NCBI RefSeq assembly: GCF_002088945.1
Contig: NZ_NCSU01000016.1
Coordinates: forward strand, 98,564-162,563
Source of the DNA: Henriciella pelagia
GTDB taxonomy: Bacteria > Pseudomonadota > Alphaproteobacteria > Caulobacterales > Hyphomonadaceae
Direction: 5' to 3'
Length of the DNA stretch: 64,000 bases
Numbering within the stretch: the stretch's first letter is position 1; every line of letters starts with the position of its first letter. The translations under genes were made by a program, and so were the position numbers. Shown piece by piece: positions 18,955-27,764 of this stretch. The notes beneath the pieces are model-generated. The model was not told the DNA's origin, searched no databases, and saw only the letters and a list, made by a program, of their open reading frames with translations.

Positions 18955-19980
18955 CTATTGCGGTGAGGAATGCACGCGAATTTCCTCCGCGTGCCAGACC
19001 ACTTCCATGCCAAGACCATCGCGCAAAAGGCGCGCAAACGCATCGACATTGTTCGACTTGAAAGACCCGCCAATCGCAATCTGCGCGGCAGCATCATCAG
19101 CAATGACAAGCTTGGTCTCATTGTAACGGTTGAATTCGGCGGCCACCTTTGAGAGCGGCGTGTCGGCAAAGTCGAGCCGCCCCGTGCGCCAGCTCATTTC
19201 GCGCTGTGTCTCTGCCACATCCTGCTTCTCGACCAGCACCGAGCCGGCAGAGGTCAGCGCCCGCTGCCCACCCGCCACAAAGGTCAGCGGCACCTCTGCC
19301 GCGCGTTCCTCGATCTGGACGCGGCCTTCAGTGACCATCACCTCGATACCGGTCTCCAGTTTCTGTACCGAGAATTTCGTGCCGAGCACGGTGACCGTCT
19401 CGTCGCCCACCGCAATGGTGAAGGGACGCGATGGATCGTGCGCAATCTCGAAATAGGCCTCACCGCGCAGCAGTTCGACATGCCGGTGCTCATTGGTGAC
19501 ATCCGCCCGGATCACCGTGTCCGTATTCAGCTCGATAACCGAGCCATCGGGCAGCGTGACCGTCTCCTGCCCGCCAAGCTCCGTCTCGAAGGTCTGCGCC
19601 ACCAGCGCGCTGCCCGCCATCTCCTCGCCCGTCCGGTTCATGACCGCAAGAACGGACAGCCCGGCCACGGCAAACAGCGCCACCGCTGCAGCCAGTTTCG
19701 CAACACCCGGAATGACCTGCCGGGGTGCTGGCCTGATATCGGTGAAGGCAGACAGGCGATCCGCCCGCTGCCAGGCCGCCAGCACTCGGAGAAACGCGGT
19801 GCGGTGCGCGAAAGACTCGCCAATCCATGTCGCGAAGGCCGCGTCTTCCCGGCAGAGATCCTCAACCGAAGTGCGCACAGCAAGACAGCCCGCCCCGTCA
19901 AACCGGGTCAGCCAGCCAGCCGCCTCGCGGTCCACATCCGCAGCAGGCGCTGTATGAGACAGGTCAGTTTTCGTCTTCAA
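18955..19980 (-). CDS. FecR-type anti-sigma/sigma regulator
   Basis: This 341-residue inner-membrane protein starts with the cytoplasmic anti-sigma region (about 17-30, DREAAGWLTRFDG), then a single membrane helix (about 92-114). The periplasmic FecR domain follows (LPDGSVIELNTDTVI, VLGTKFSVQ), with a C-terminal DUF4974-like segment (FNRYNETKLVIAD). It would relay receptor occupancy to the sigma factor. Its start overlaps the end of the sigma gene by 17 bases, and the receptor gene follows after 93 bases. Confidence 0.92.
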   Translation of the reverse strand: MKTKTDLSHTAPAADVDREAAGWLTRFDGAGCLAVRTSVEDLCREDAAFATWIGESFAHRTAFLRVLAAWQRADRLSAFTDIRPAPRQVIPGVAKLAAAVALFAVAGLSVLAVMNRTGEEMAGSALVAQTFETELGGQETVTLPDGSVIELNTDTVIRADVTNEHRHVELLRGEAYFEIAHDPSRPFTIAVGDETVTVLGTKFSVQKLETGIEVMVTEGRVQIEERAAEVPLTFVAGGQRALTSAGSVLVEKQDVAETQREMSWRTGRLDFADTPLSKVAAEFNRYNETKLVIADDAAAQIAIGGSFKSNNVDAFARLLRDGLGMEVVWHAEEIRVHSSPQ

Positions 19981-20533
19981 ACCGCTTCATCTCACCTGCT
20001 GTCCGCTGAGCCGTCTCATCGCGCCGCGACGTCGTCCGGTTCAGGGCATTTGCCAAGTGAAGGATGCCCTTCCTCAAATGTCTTTCCACTGTCGGCTCGG
20101 AAACTCGCAGGCGTTTTGCAGTTTCGCGCTGGGACAGCCCGTCCACCTTGCGCAGGAGGAATATCTCCCGCGTGCGGCGTGGCAATTTCTCCAGCTCTGC
20201 TTCAAGCATCCTGATCTCTTCGCGCGCTGTGATGACCTGCTGCATGCTGGCCTCATCTCTAGAGACGTTCAGCGTGTCCAAATCCATCACGGTTTCAATC
20301 GAAACAATCTTTGAACGCCGTACCTGGTCGATCAGCAGGTTACGCGCCGTCGTGAAAAGCAGCGCCTTGGGATAATCGGGAAGCTGCCGGCTCGCCGCCG
20401 CATAGACCCGCGCATACACTTCCTGCCGGAAGTCCTCCACATCCCCGCCATTGCGCCAGTTTGCCCGCAGGAAGCGGATCAGCGCCCCCTCCAGCGGCAG
20501 GATCTCATTCATGAACCAGTCATCCACCGACAT
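19964..20533 (-). CDS. FecI-type ECF RNA polymerase sigma factor
   Basis: This 189-residue ECF sigma factor has region 2 around 20-85 (GGDVEDFRQEVYARVY, LLFTTARNLLIDQVRR) and region 4 around 125-175 (LPRRTREIFLLRKVDGLSQ, then a helix-turn-helix with SEPTVERHL). It pairs with the overlapping FecR-type gene and the STN receptor. The family directs polymerase to the receptor operon on ligand binding. I could not identify a matching -35/-10 pair upstream of the receptor with confidence. Confidence 0.92.
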   Translation of the reverse strand: MSVDDWFMNEILPLEGALIRFLRANWRNGGDVEDFRQEVYARVYAAASRQLPDYPKALLFTTARNLLIDQVRRSKIVSIETVMDLDTLNVSRDEASMQQVITAREEIRMLEAELEKLPRRTREIFLLRKVDGLSQRETAKRLRVSEPTVERHLRKGILHLANALNRTTSRRDETAQRTAGEMKRFEDEN

Positions 20534-20625
20534 GCCGCCAGCCCCTGCACTTCGCCCACCTGTCCGGCGAGGTCACAAGTGTTGGACGCACATCTGGAAT
20601 TCTGCAAGCAAAAGCTTTAAGCCCC

Positions 20626-20657
20626 TGTCCTTTCAGAGAATTCTTTCAAAAAGGACA
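20626..20657 (-). terminator. hairpin before the acyl-CoA dehydrogenase stop region
   Basis: TGTCCTTT (20626-20633) pairs perfectly with AAAGGACA (20650-20657) across a 16-base loop. It lies just downstream of the minus-strand acyl-CoA dehydrogenase gene and upstream of the sigma gene. The following minus-strand bases are GGGGCTTAAAGC rather than a clean T-run, so terminator activity is uncertain. Confidence 0.3.
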
Positions 20658-20662
20658 AGGCC

Positions 20663-21862
20663 CTACAGGCCGAGTATCAGCTTTGCCATCACATTGCGCT
20701 GGACCTCATTCGACCCACCATAGATCGAGGCAGCGCGATTGTTGAGGTATTTCGGCATCGCCGTCATGTGATGCGCCGGTCCGATCGCATCAACATTCGA
20801 TCCCGGCTGGCGCGCCGCCATCTGCTCGACACCGCCATAATACCCTGCTGCCTCAATGGCGAGTTCGTCTATCTTCTGCAGTGTCTCAGTGCGGGCGGTC
20901 TTCAGCATGGATGAGGCCGGCCCCGGATTGCCACCAGCCGCAAGCGCAGCCGTGACGCGTTTCTCCGTAATGACAATCGACTCAAGCGTAATCTGCGTCT
21001 CGGCAAACTTGCGCATGAAGGCCGGGTCGTCGGCCAGCCGCCTGCCATTGGCAGGCTCAGCATGCGCAACCGCCTTCACCCGCTCCAGCGCCGCCTCGAG
21101 CCCAGCCGACGACCCGCCGCCACGTTCAAACTCCAGCAGGTATTTCGCGACCGTCCAGCCATCATTTTCCTCGCCGACCCGACCGGATTTCGGCACCCGG
21201 ACATCGTCAAAGAAGACCTGGTTCACCTCATGCTCGCCAGCAATCGTGATGATCGGCTCGACGCGGATCCCCGGCGTCGTCATGTCGAGCAGCAGGAAGG
21301 TGATCCCCGTCTGCGGCTTGCCCTCATTCGAGGTCCGCACAAGGCAGAACATCTTGTTCGCGTGATGGGCCTGCGTCGTCCATATCTTCGACCCGTTGAG
21401 GATGTAGTCGTCGCCGTCAGACACGGCCCGCATCTGCAGGCTGGCCAGGTCCGAACCGGAGCCGGGCTCTGAATAGCCCTGGCACCAGTAATCTTCTCCG
21501 GCGAGGATGCGCGGCAGGTAATAGTCCTTCTGCTCCTGCGTTCCGTATCCCATGATGCAGGGGCCAACCATCTGCAGCCCCATGGGTGACAAGGTTGGCG
21601 TTCCGGCACGCGCACATTCGGAAGAGAAGATGTAGCGCTGCATTTCGTCCCAGCCGGTGCCACCATACTCCTTCGGCCAGTGCGGCGCGGCCCAGCCTTT
21701 CTCATGCAGGATTTTCTGCCAGGGCAGGTTGTGCTGCGGCTCACTGAACGAACTCGAATTCAGCCGCCCCGCCTCGGCGAGTTCCGGCGGCAGTTTCTCC
21801 TTCAGGAAAGTGCGGACCTCGTCGCGAAACTCGATGTGCTTGTCGTCCAGGGTGAGTTTCAT
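20663..21862 (-). CDS. acyl-CoA dehydrogenase
   Basis: This 399-residue flavoprotein has the standard acyl-CoA dehydrogenase order: an N-terminal helical domain, a central beta domain (CQGYSEPGSGSDLASL, NGSKIWTTQAHHA) and a C-terminal helical domain ending IYGGSNEVQRNVMAKLILGL. It introduces a trans-2,3 double bond into an acyl-CoA and passes electrons to ETF. The segment LLEFERGG and a relatively long N-terminus recall the FadE17/IpdE-like branch acting on unusual or steroid-side-chain acyl-CoAs, but this is only a resemblance. It is a single gene, divergent from the symporter operon. Confidence 0.9.
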   Translation of the reverse strand: MKLTLDDKHIEFRDEVRTFLKEKLPPELAEAGRLNSSSFSEPQHNLPWQKILHEKGWAAPHWPKEYGGTGWDEMQRYIFSSECARAGTPTLSPMGLQMVGPCIMGYGTQEQKDYYLPRILAGEDYWCQGYSEPGSGSDLASLQMRAVSDGDDYILNGSKIWTTQAHHANKMFCLVRTSNEGKPQTGITFLLLDMTTPGIRVEPIITIAGEHEVNQVFFDDVRVPKSGRVGEENDGWTVAKYLLEFERGGGSSAGLEAALERVKAVAHAEPANGRRLADDPAFMRKFAETQITLESIVITEKRVTAALAAGGNPGPASSMLKTARTETLQKIDELAIEAAGYYGGVEQMAARQPGSNVDAIGPAHHMTAMPKYLNNRAASIYGGSNEVQRNVMAKLILGL

Positions 21863-22031
21863 CGTCAGTCCTCCATGATTTCATATCTGCGCAGCAGCGC
21901 TTACGGGAAGACTAGCGCCGCTCTGCCGCGCCGAGAAGCGATATCGCGGCGGAAAGCTGGCGCGCGCATTCGTGACATCGCGTGCAATCGGGATATACAA
22001 ACCGAAACAATATCAATAGGAGGCAAGAGCG

Positions 22032-22298
22032 ATGGACGACAAGCCGAGCGCGGAAAACAGCAAGGCATACTGGAAGGCAACCGTGCGTCTGACGCTTGGC
22101 CTGCTCTCCATCTGGTTCATCGTCTCCTATGGCGCCGGCATCCTCTTTCGGGACTTTCTCGACCAGGTCTCGATTGGCGGCGCCCCGCTCGGCTTCTGGT
22201 TCGCCCAGCAAGGCTCCATCTACGTCTTCGTGGTCCTCATCTTCATCTATTGCTGGGCCATGGCGCGCCTGGAACGCAAATACGGCGTGAAGGGCTAG
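22032..22298 (+). CDS. DUF4212 small subunit of sodium/solute symporter
   Basis: This 88-residue membrane protein has two predicted helices (about 18-36 and 57-75) and matches the DUF4212 / small Na+ symporter subunit family. AGGAGG at 22018-22023 sets the start eight bases later. Its stop lies 11 bases before the large symporter start, the usual arrangement of this pair. The family is thought to assist an SSS-type acetate or short-acid transporter; its exact role is unproven. Confidence 0.9.
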   Translation: MDDKPSAENSKAYWKATVRLTLGLLSIWFIVSYGAGILFRDFLDQVSIGGAPLGFWFAQQGSIYVFVVLIFIYCWAMARLERKYGVKG

Positions 22299-22309
22299 GA
22301 GAGCGCATC

Positions 22310-24097
22310 ATGGATCAGACCTTCTGGACGTATTTTTTCGTCGCGACCACGTTCGCCCTCTATATCGGCATCGCCATCTGGGCCCGCGCCGGCTCCACCG
22401 ACGACTTCTATGTCGCCGGACATGACGTGCACCCGACTGTCAATGGCATGGCCACGGCGGCTGACTGGATGTCTGCGGCCAGCTTCCTCTCCATGGCCGG
22501 TCTCATCGCCTTCATGGGATATGGCGGCTCGGTCTACCTCATGGGCTGGACAGGCGGCTACGTCCTCCTCGCCCTCCTGCTCGCACCATTCCTTCGAGAA
22601 TTCGGCAAGTTCACCGTGCCGGACTTTGTCGGCGACCGGTATTACTCCACCACCGCCCGCGTCATTGCCGTCATCTGCGCCCTCTTCGTGTCCTTCACCT
22701 ATATTGCGGGCCAGATGAAAGGCGTCGGTGTCGCCTTTTCAGGCTTCCTCGGCGTGCCCTTCGAATGGGGCATCATCATCGGCATGGTGATCGTCTTCTT
22801 CTATGCCGTGCTCGGCGGCATGAAGGGCGTCACCTACACCCAGGTCGCCCAGTATTGCGTGCTGATCTTCGCCTACACGGTCCCCGCCATCTTCATGTCG
22901 ATCATCATCACCGGCAACCCCGTCCCGCAACTCGGCTTTATCGGTGAGGCGAAAGGCGAAGGCATCTCCATGCTCGCCAAGCTGAACCAGGTCGTCACAG
23001 ACCTCGGCTTCCTCGAATACACCCAGACCAACAAGACCACGTTCGACGTCTTCTGCATCACCGCCGCCTTGATGTTCGGCACGGCTGGCCTGCCGCACGT
23101 CATCATCCGCTTCTTCACGGTGAAGTCGGCCGGCGCTGCACGCGTGTCTGCAGGCTGGGCGCTCGTCTTCATCGCGCTTCTCTACACCACCGCCCCGGCG
23201 GTCGGCGCGTTTGCGCGGATCAACTTCATCGATACGGTCAACGAGTCCACTTACATCGCCGACGATGAGGATTATGACGCCCGCGCCGCCGAGATCACGG
23301 CAGATGGCGGCAAGCCCGTGCCCACCTGGTACAAGGACTGGGAATCCACCGGCCTGCTCGATTACGAGGACAAGAATGGCGACGGCGTCATGCAGTATCG
23401 CGGCCCCAACGCGCCGGACGGCGTCGAGAATGAAGTCTCGCCGAACAATGACATCTTCGTCCTCGCCAATCCGCAGATCGCGAACCTGCCGGGCTGGGTG
23501 ATCGGCCTCGTCGTGGCCGGTGGTCTCGCCGCCGCGCTCTCGACGGCCGCTGGCCTGCTCATGGTGATCAGCTCTGCCGTCAGCCATGATCTTTGCAGGC
23601 GAACCCTGTTCAAATCCATGAATGACAAGACAGAGCTTCGCGTCGCCAGAGGGGCCGCCGCCGGGGCGGTGCTTGCCGCAGGCCTGCTCGGCATATTCTC
23701 CAATGATCTCGGCTTCGTCGCGCAGGTCGTCGCCTTTGCCTTCGGCCTCGCAGCGGCCTCGCTCTTCCCGGTCATCTTCCTCGGCATTTTCTGGAAGCGG
23801 ATGAACAAGGAAGGCGCCATCGCCGCCATGTTGACGGGCCTGGTGACGACTTTCGGCTATATCTACTGGTTCAAATTCGTCGACACAGCCTCCGCCAACT
23901 GGCTGTTCGGCGTCTCACCGGAAGGCATCGGCTTTGTCTTCATGTGGCTCGCGGCCGCTGTCGGCATCGGCGTGGCGCTCGCTACCAAGGCCCCGCCGCA
24001 GGATGTGCAGGACCTCGTCGAGGACATCCGCGTCCCCGGCACCCGCACCGCCCACGGCACCGGCGATGCCGACATGGCACCGCTGCGGAGCGACTAG
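22310..24097 (+). CDS. sodium:solute symporter (SSS family, ActP-like, VC_2705 type)
   Basis: The open frame extends to 21680, but ATG 22310 is seven bases after AGGAGAG and begins directly with TM1, giving 595 residues. About 13 transmembrane segments are visible. Family segments include FYVAGHDVHPTVNGMATAAD (31-50), AADWMSAASFLSM and GTAGLPHVIIRFFTV. A hydrophilic insert (about 305-380) with EDKNGDGV and acidic stretches is characteristic of the VC_2705 group rather than classic ActP. It imports small organic acids with Na+. It is paired with the DUF4212 subunit, with an AraC regulator following. Confidence 0.92.
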   Translation: MDQTFWTYFFVATTFALYIGIAIWARAGSTDDFYVAGHDVHPTVNGMATAADWMSAASFLSMAGLIAFMGYGGSVYLMGWTGGYVLLALLLAPFLREFGKFTVPDFVGDRYYSTTARVIAVICALFVSFTYIAGQMKGVGVAFSGFLGVPFEWGIIIGMVIVFFYAVLGGMKGVTYTQVAQYCVLIFAYTVPAIFMSIIITGNPVPQLGFIGEAKGEGISMLAKLNQVVTDLGFLEYTQTNKTTFDVFCITAALMFGTAGLPHVIIRFFTVKSAGAARVSAGWALVFIALLYTTAPAVGAFARINFIDTVNESTYIADDEDYDARAAEITADGGKPVPTWYKDWESTGLLDYEDKNGDGVMQYRGPNAPDGVENEVSPNNDIFVLANPQIANLPGWVIGLVVAGGLAAALSTAAGLLMVISSAVSHDLCRRTLFKSMNDKTELRVARGAAAGAVLAAGLLGIFSNDLGFVAQVVAFAFGLAAASLFPVIFLGIFWKRMNKEGAIAAMLTGLVTTFGYIYWFKFVDTASANWLFGVSPEGIGFVFMWLAAAVGIGVALATKAPPQDVQDLVEDIRVPGTRTAHGTGDADMAPLRSD

Positions 24098-24152
24098 CCG
24101 TAGTCACGGTTCCTTGAAGTCTCAAAGGTTCGCTCTGGACAATATTTACGTT

Positions 24153-24179
24153 TTTCGCTGACAATGACGTTCAGCGAAA
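24153..24179. promoter_or_regulatory. 9-bp inverted repeat upstream of the AraC regulator
   Basis: TTTCGCTGA-N9-TCAGCGAAA is a perfect 9+9 inverted repeat ending 11 bases before the regulator's ATG. Its position suits an autoregulatory operator. GAGCGAAA and CGCGCTGA half-site-like sequences recur at 25240-25264, upstream of the neighbouring TonB receptor. It could instead be a transcript hairpin. Confidence 0.45.
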
Positions 24180-24190
24180 CATGAACCGGC

Positions 24191-25228
24191 ATGGCACAGG
24201 CAACGATCCTTCTTGAGCAGATAAGGCCAATTCTCGAACTGGCCGAGACGAGCGGTATCGACATCGCCTCTCTGGTGCAAAAGCCAGTCAGGCCTGGCGC
24301 CCCCATGCGCGATGACACCCTGCCAGCCGACATTTCGATCGCAGACTATTTCCGCCTCCAGCGCGATATCGCCCGCGCTTCGGACGACCTCACCGCCCGC
24401 TTCTCGTCCCGCAAGCTCACCTACAAGACCGGCCATTTCGTCGTGTCGCAGCTGCAACAGGCCAAGTCGCTCCTCGCGGCAATGGAAAGCCTGGTCGAGC
24501 ATTTCAACATGATGCATGGCGACGCCTACAACTCGCTGCGCTTTTCCGGCAATCGCGTTTCACTCGTTGTTGATGACAGCTCGTTTCCCTACCGGTTTCG
24601 CGGCAATCAGGACCTTGTCGAACTTATCGGCGACTGCCTGCTCATCAAGACGCACTGTCTGCTCGACAGCCTGTCCAATGGCCGCGCCGACGAAGCGCTG
24701 CAGCGTGTGCGCCTTCTGCGCCGGCGCGGCACAGTCATCGAGAGCCAGAACCGCTTCTGGTCCGTCTCGGTCGACTATGGCACGCCGACCTATGAGCTGG
24801 TCTACGATTTCGACCTCGCCTGCCAGCCGCTGCGCATCCGCGACGCCGTCGACCTCAGCACCGATGGCCTCTTTGCGCGCGTCATTTCCTACCTCGAAGA
24901 CCATGCCGCCCAGGAAGACCATAAAAGCGTCACCGCGCGCACACTGGACCTCATTGATGGGGGGCTCACCCTGCAGAATGATGTCGCGCGCAAGCTTGGC
25001 ATGAGCGTTGCCACCCATCGCCGCCGCCTGTCTGAAGAAGGCAGCCATTTCCGCAACCTGCTACTGGAAACCAAGCTGCGCCGCGCCGAAGCGATGCTGA
25101 AGCGCGGCTGCTCGGTCGCTCATACGACTGAAGAGCTCAGCTATTCCGACATCCGTGCCTTCAACCGCGCCTTCAAGCGCTGGAAAGGCCTCACCCCGGC
25201 AGCTTTTGCTCAGGCTTTCCAGTCATAG
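24191..25228 (+). CDS. AraC family transcriptional regulator
   Basis: This 345-residue regulator has an N-terminal ligand/dimer domain of the AraC-binding-domain 2 type (about 20-210, KTGHFVVSQL). A C-terminal AraC DNA-binding domain follows (about 255-345), with a first HTH around VARKLGMSVATHRRRL and a second around TTEELSYSDIRAFNRAFKRW, and the family's LTPAAF ending. It lies upstream of, and in line with, a TonB receptor, an alpha/beta hydrolase and an MFS permease, which are its probable targets. No strong ribosome site precedes the ATG; an inverted repeat lies just upstream. Confidence 0.9.
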   Translation: MAQATILLEQIRPILELAETSGIDIASLVQKPVRPGAPMRDDTLPADISIADYFRLQRDIARASDDLTARFSSRKLTYKTGHFVVSQLQQAKSLLAAMESLVEHFNMMHGDAYNSLRFSGNRVSLVVDDSSFPYRFRGNQDLVELIGDCLLIKTHCLLDSLSNGRADEALQRVRLLRRRGTVIESQNRFWSVSVDYGTPTYELVYDFDLACQPLRIRDAVDLSTDGLFARVISYLEDHAAQEDHKSVTARTLDLIDGGLTLQNDVARKLGMSVATHRRRLSEEGSHFRNLLLETKLRRAEAMLKRGCSVAHTTEELSYSDIRAFNRAFKRWKGLTPAAFAQAFQS

Positions 25229-25342
25229 CGGACACCCTTGAGCGAAAGTGTTCACTCGCGCTGACGCGATCGGTCATATCGACTTGTCAGAAATCAGTGA
25301 AGGTCTCCCCATTGCGCAAAAGTCGCATATTGGGAGGACCTC

Positions 25343-27685
25343 ATGAAACTTTACACGCCGCACGCCGTGCGTCTCGCTCTCGTATCCGCAACGGCCCTGA
25401 CCGCCGGTCTCGCCGTCCACGCGCAGGATACGTCCACCACCGAACAGGCCGACGACCAGCGCCGCTTCAACACGGTCACCGTCACCGCGCAGCGCCGCGA
25501 GGAAAACCTTGTCGATGTCCCGGTCTCCGTCTCCGCCTTTGATGGCGATTTGCTCGCCGACCTTGGCGTTGCAGACCTCACTGAAATCGCAAAGATCTCG
25601 CCGAACGTGACCCTCGAAGTCTCGCGCGGCACCAATACGACCCTCTCCGCCTTCATCCGCGGCGTCGGCCAGCAGGACCCGGTTGCCGGCTTTGAGTCCG
25701 GTGTCGGCATCTATGTCGATGATGTCTACCTCAACCGCCCGCAGGGCGGTGTCCTCGATGTCTATGATGTCGAGCGCGTCGAAGTCCTGCGCGGCCCGCA
25801 GGGCACGCTTTACGGCCGCAACACGATTGGCGGCGCGGTCAAATACATCACGCGCGGCCTCTCCGATGAGCCGACCTATGAGGTGAACCTGCGCGCGGGC
25901 AGCTACGGGCAGCTCGACGGTATCGTGACGACTTCGCTGCCAGTGAACGACAGCTTCCGCGTCGGCGCAGCGGTTGCCAGCCTGAACCGCGACGGCTTCG
26001 GCGAGAACCTCTTCACCGGCGAAGAAAACTATAACAAGAAGCTTTTCGGTGCCCGCGTCTCGGCGGAACTCGATGTCTCGGACACGTTCCAGCTTCGCGC
26101 CGCCGCTGATTATTCGCTCGACAAGTCGAATGCCCGCCAGGGCCATCGCCTGATTCCGGACCAGTACCCGTCCTTTGACTATCCGGTCCTTGGCAACGTC
26201 TTCGATACCCGCGCCGGTCTCGACGTGATCCCGCAGCGCGTCGAAGCCTATGGCGGCTCCCTCGTCGCAGAGCTTGAGCTCAACCCGAACTGGACGGTCA
26301 AGAACATCCTGGCCTATCGCGAGGACGAGAGCACCTCGCCGATCGACTTCGACTCCCTACCGGAAGCCGACCTCGACGTGCCGGCCATCTACGAGAACGA
26401 CCAGTTCTCCGAGGAACTTCAATTCCTCTATTCCGGTGACCGCCTGAACGGTCTTGTCGGTTTCTACTATCTCGACGCCAATGCCTCGACCGTGTTCGAC
26501 GTCGCCCTGTTCACCACCGGCGACCTGCTCAATCTTTCGGGCCTCAATGCGCAGACTTTCGGTGACGTGAACACCAATACCTGGTCGCTGTTCGGCGACT
26601 TCACCTATGACCTCACCGATCAGTGGTCCGTCTCGCTCGGTGCACGCTATACCGAAGACACCCGCAAGTCGCAGGTCCTCCGTCGCACCTATATTGGCGG
26701 CTTCTCTGAGTTCTTCGGCGGAAACCCGCTCCTCATCGCAACCACCTCGGATTTCAATGGCGAGGCTGACTTCGACGATTTCAGCCCACGCGTTTCGGTT
26801 TCCTACAAGCCGACGCCGGACACCAATATCTACGCGACCTATTCGCAGGGCTTCAAAGGCGGCTCCTTTGACCCGCGCGGACAGACCACGGCTGCGCCTG
26901 ACATCAACCAGGACGGCTCGGTCTCCGACGACGAGATCTTCACCTTCATGCAGTTCGACCCGGAAGAGGTCGACTCCTATGAAATCGGTTACAAGGCGAG
27001 CCAGCTCGGCGGTGCGGTCAATTACAGCCTCGCAGCCTTCTATTCCGACTATAAGGACGTGCAGGTGCCCGGCTCGATCGGCGTCGACACCGATGGTGAC
27101 GGCGTCAGCGACTCCTTCAGCGGTGTCACCACCAATGCCGGTGCGGCCACGATCTGGGGCGTCGAATTCGAAGGTACCGCGACCGTCGCAGAAGACCTCG
27201 CGAAACCGGGTGACCTTCTCAACCTCGGCTGGTCGGTGGGCTATCTCGATGCCCAGTATGATGAGTTCATCGACGCCTTCGGCAATGATGTCTCCGACCA
27301 GCGCGTAATCCAGAACACGCCAGACTGGACGGCGAACGGCCGTGTTTCATACGACACGCCATTTGCCGGCGGTAACCTGCTGCTCAACACGCAGCTCTCC
27401 TATCGCGGCGATTCCAGCCAGTTCGAGGTGCCGAATGCGTATCTCGACCAGGAAGCCTTCACGCTCTGGGACGCGAGTGTGCGCTGGGAGACTGCCGATG
27501 GCCGTTGGGGCTTCCAGCTCACCGGCAAGAACCTCACCGATGAAGAATACATCGTTGCGGGCTATAACTTCGTAACGGTCAACAATAACGGCACCGTCAC
27601 GCCGACGCTTGGCCTCGAAGGAACGCTGACCGCCTTCTATGGCGATCCGCGCACTGTAACCGCAGGCATCGACTACAAATTCTAG
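25343..27685 (+). CDS. TonB-dependent receptor
   Basis: This 780-residue outer-membrane receptor follows GGGAGGACCTC. It has a signal peptide (cleaved near AVHAQ, about 27), a TonB-box-like FNTVTVTAQRREE, a plug (SVSAFDGDLLADLGV, FIRGVGQQDP, VEVLRGPQGTLYGRNTIGGA) and a barrel ending YKF. The pattern matches the large sphingomonad/caulobacter group of uncharacterised receptors, not a known siderophore receptor. An AraC regulator precedes it. An alpha/beta hydrolase and an MFS permease follow on the same strand, which suggests import and breakdown of an ester-containing organic substrate. Confidence 0.9.
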   Translation: MKLYTPHAVRLALVSATALTAGLAVHAQDTSTTEQADDQRRFNTVTVTAQRREENLVDVPVSVSAFDGDLLADLGVADLTEIAKISPNVTLEVSRGTNTTLSAFIRGVGQQDPVAGFESGVGIYVDDVYLNRPQGGVLDVYDVERVEVLRGPQGTLYGRNTIGGAVKYITRGLSDEPTYEVNLRAGSYGQLDGIVTTSLPVNDSFRVGAAVASLNRDGFGENLFTGEENYNKKLFGARVSAELDVSDTFQLRAAADYSLDKSNARQGHRLIPDQYPSFDYPVLGNVFDTRAGLDVIPQRVEAYGGSLVAELELNPNWTVKNILAYREDESTSPIDFDSLPEADLDVPAIYENDQFSEELQFLYSGDRLNGLVGFYYLDANASTVFDVALFTTGDLLNLSGLNAQTFGDVNTNTWSLFGDFTYDLTDQWSVSLGARYTEDTRKSQVLRRTYIGGFSEFFGGNPLLIATTSDFNGEADFDDFSPRVSVSYKPTPDTNIYATYSQGFKGGSFDPRGQTTAAPDINQDGSVSDDEIFTFMQFDPEEVDSYEIGYKASQLGGAVNYSLAAFYSDYKDVQVPGSIGVDTDGDGVSDSFSGVTTNAGAATIWGVEFEGTATVAEDLAKPGDLLNLGWSVGYLDAQYDEFIDAFGNDVSDQRVIQNTPDWTANGRVSYDTPFAGGNLLLNTQLSYRGDSSQFEVPNAYLDQEAFTLWDASVRWETADGRWGFQLTGKNLTDEEYIVAGYNFVTVNNNGTVTPTLGLEGTLTAFYGDPRTVTAGIDYKF

Positions 27686-27764
27686 CCTGTGTTTACCTCC
27701 CGGCGGATGTGGACGAGAGATGCGTCGACCGTCCACATCCCAGCCGGCAGGACACCCATTATCC

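Noticed and set aside
21680..22309. N-terminal extension of the symporter frame to 805 residues
   Set aside because: It overlaps the DUF4212 gene in another frame; ATG 22310 has its own ribosome site and begins with the first membrane helix.
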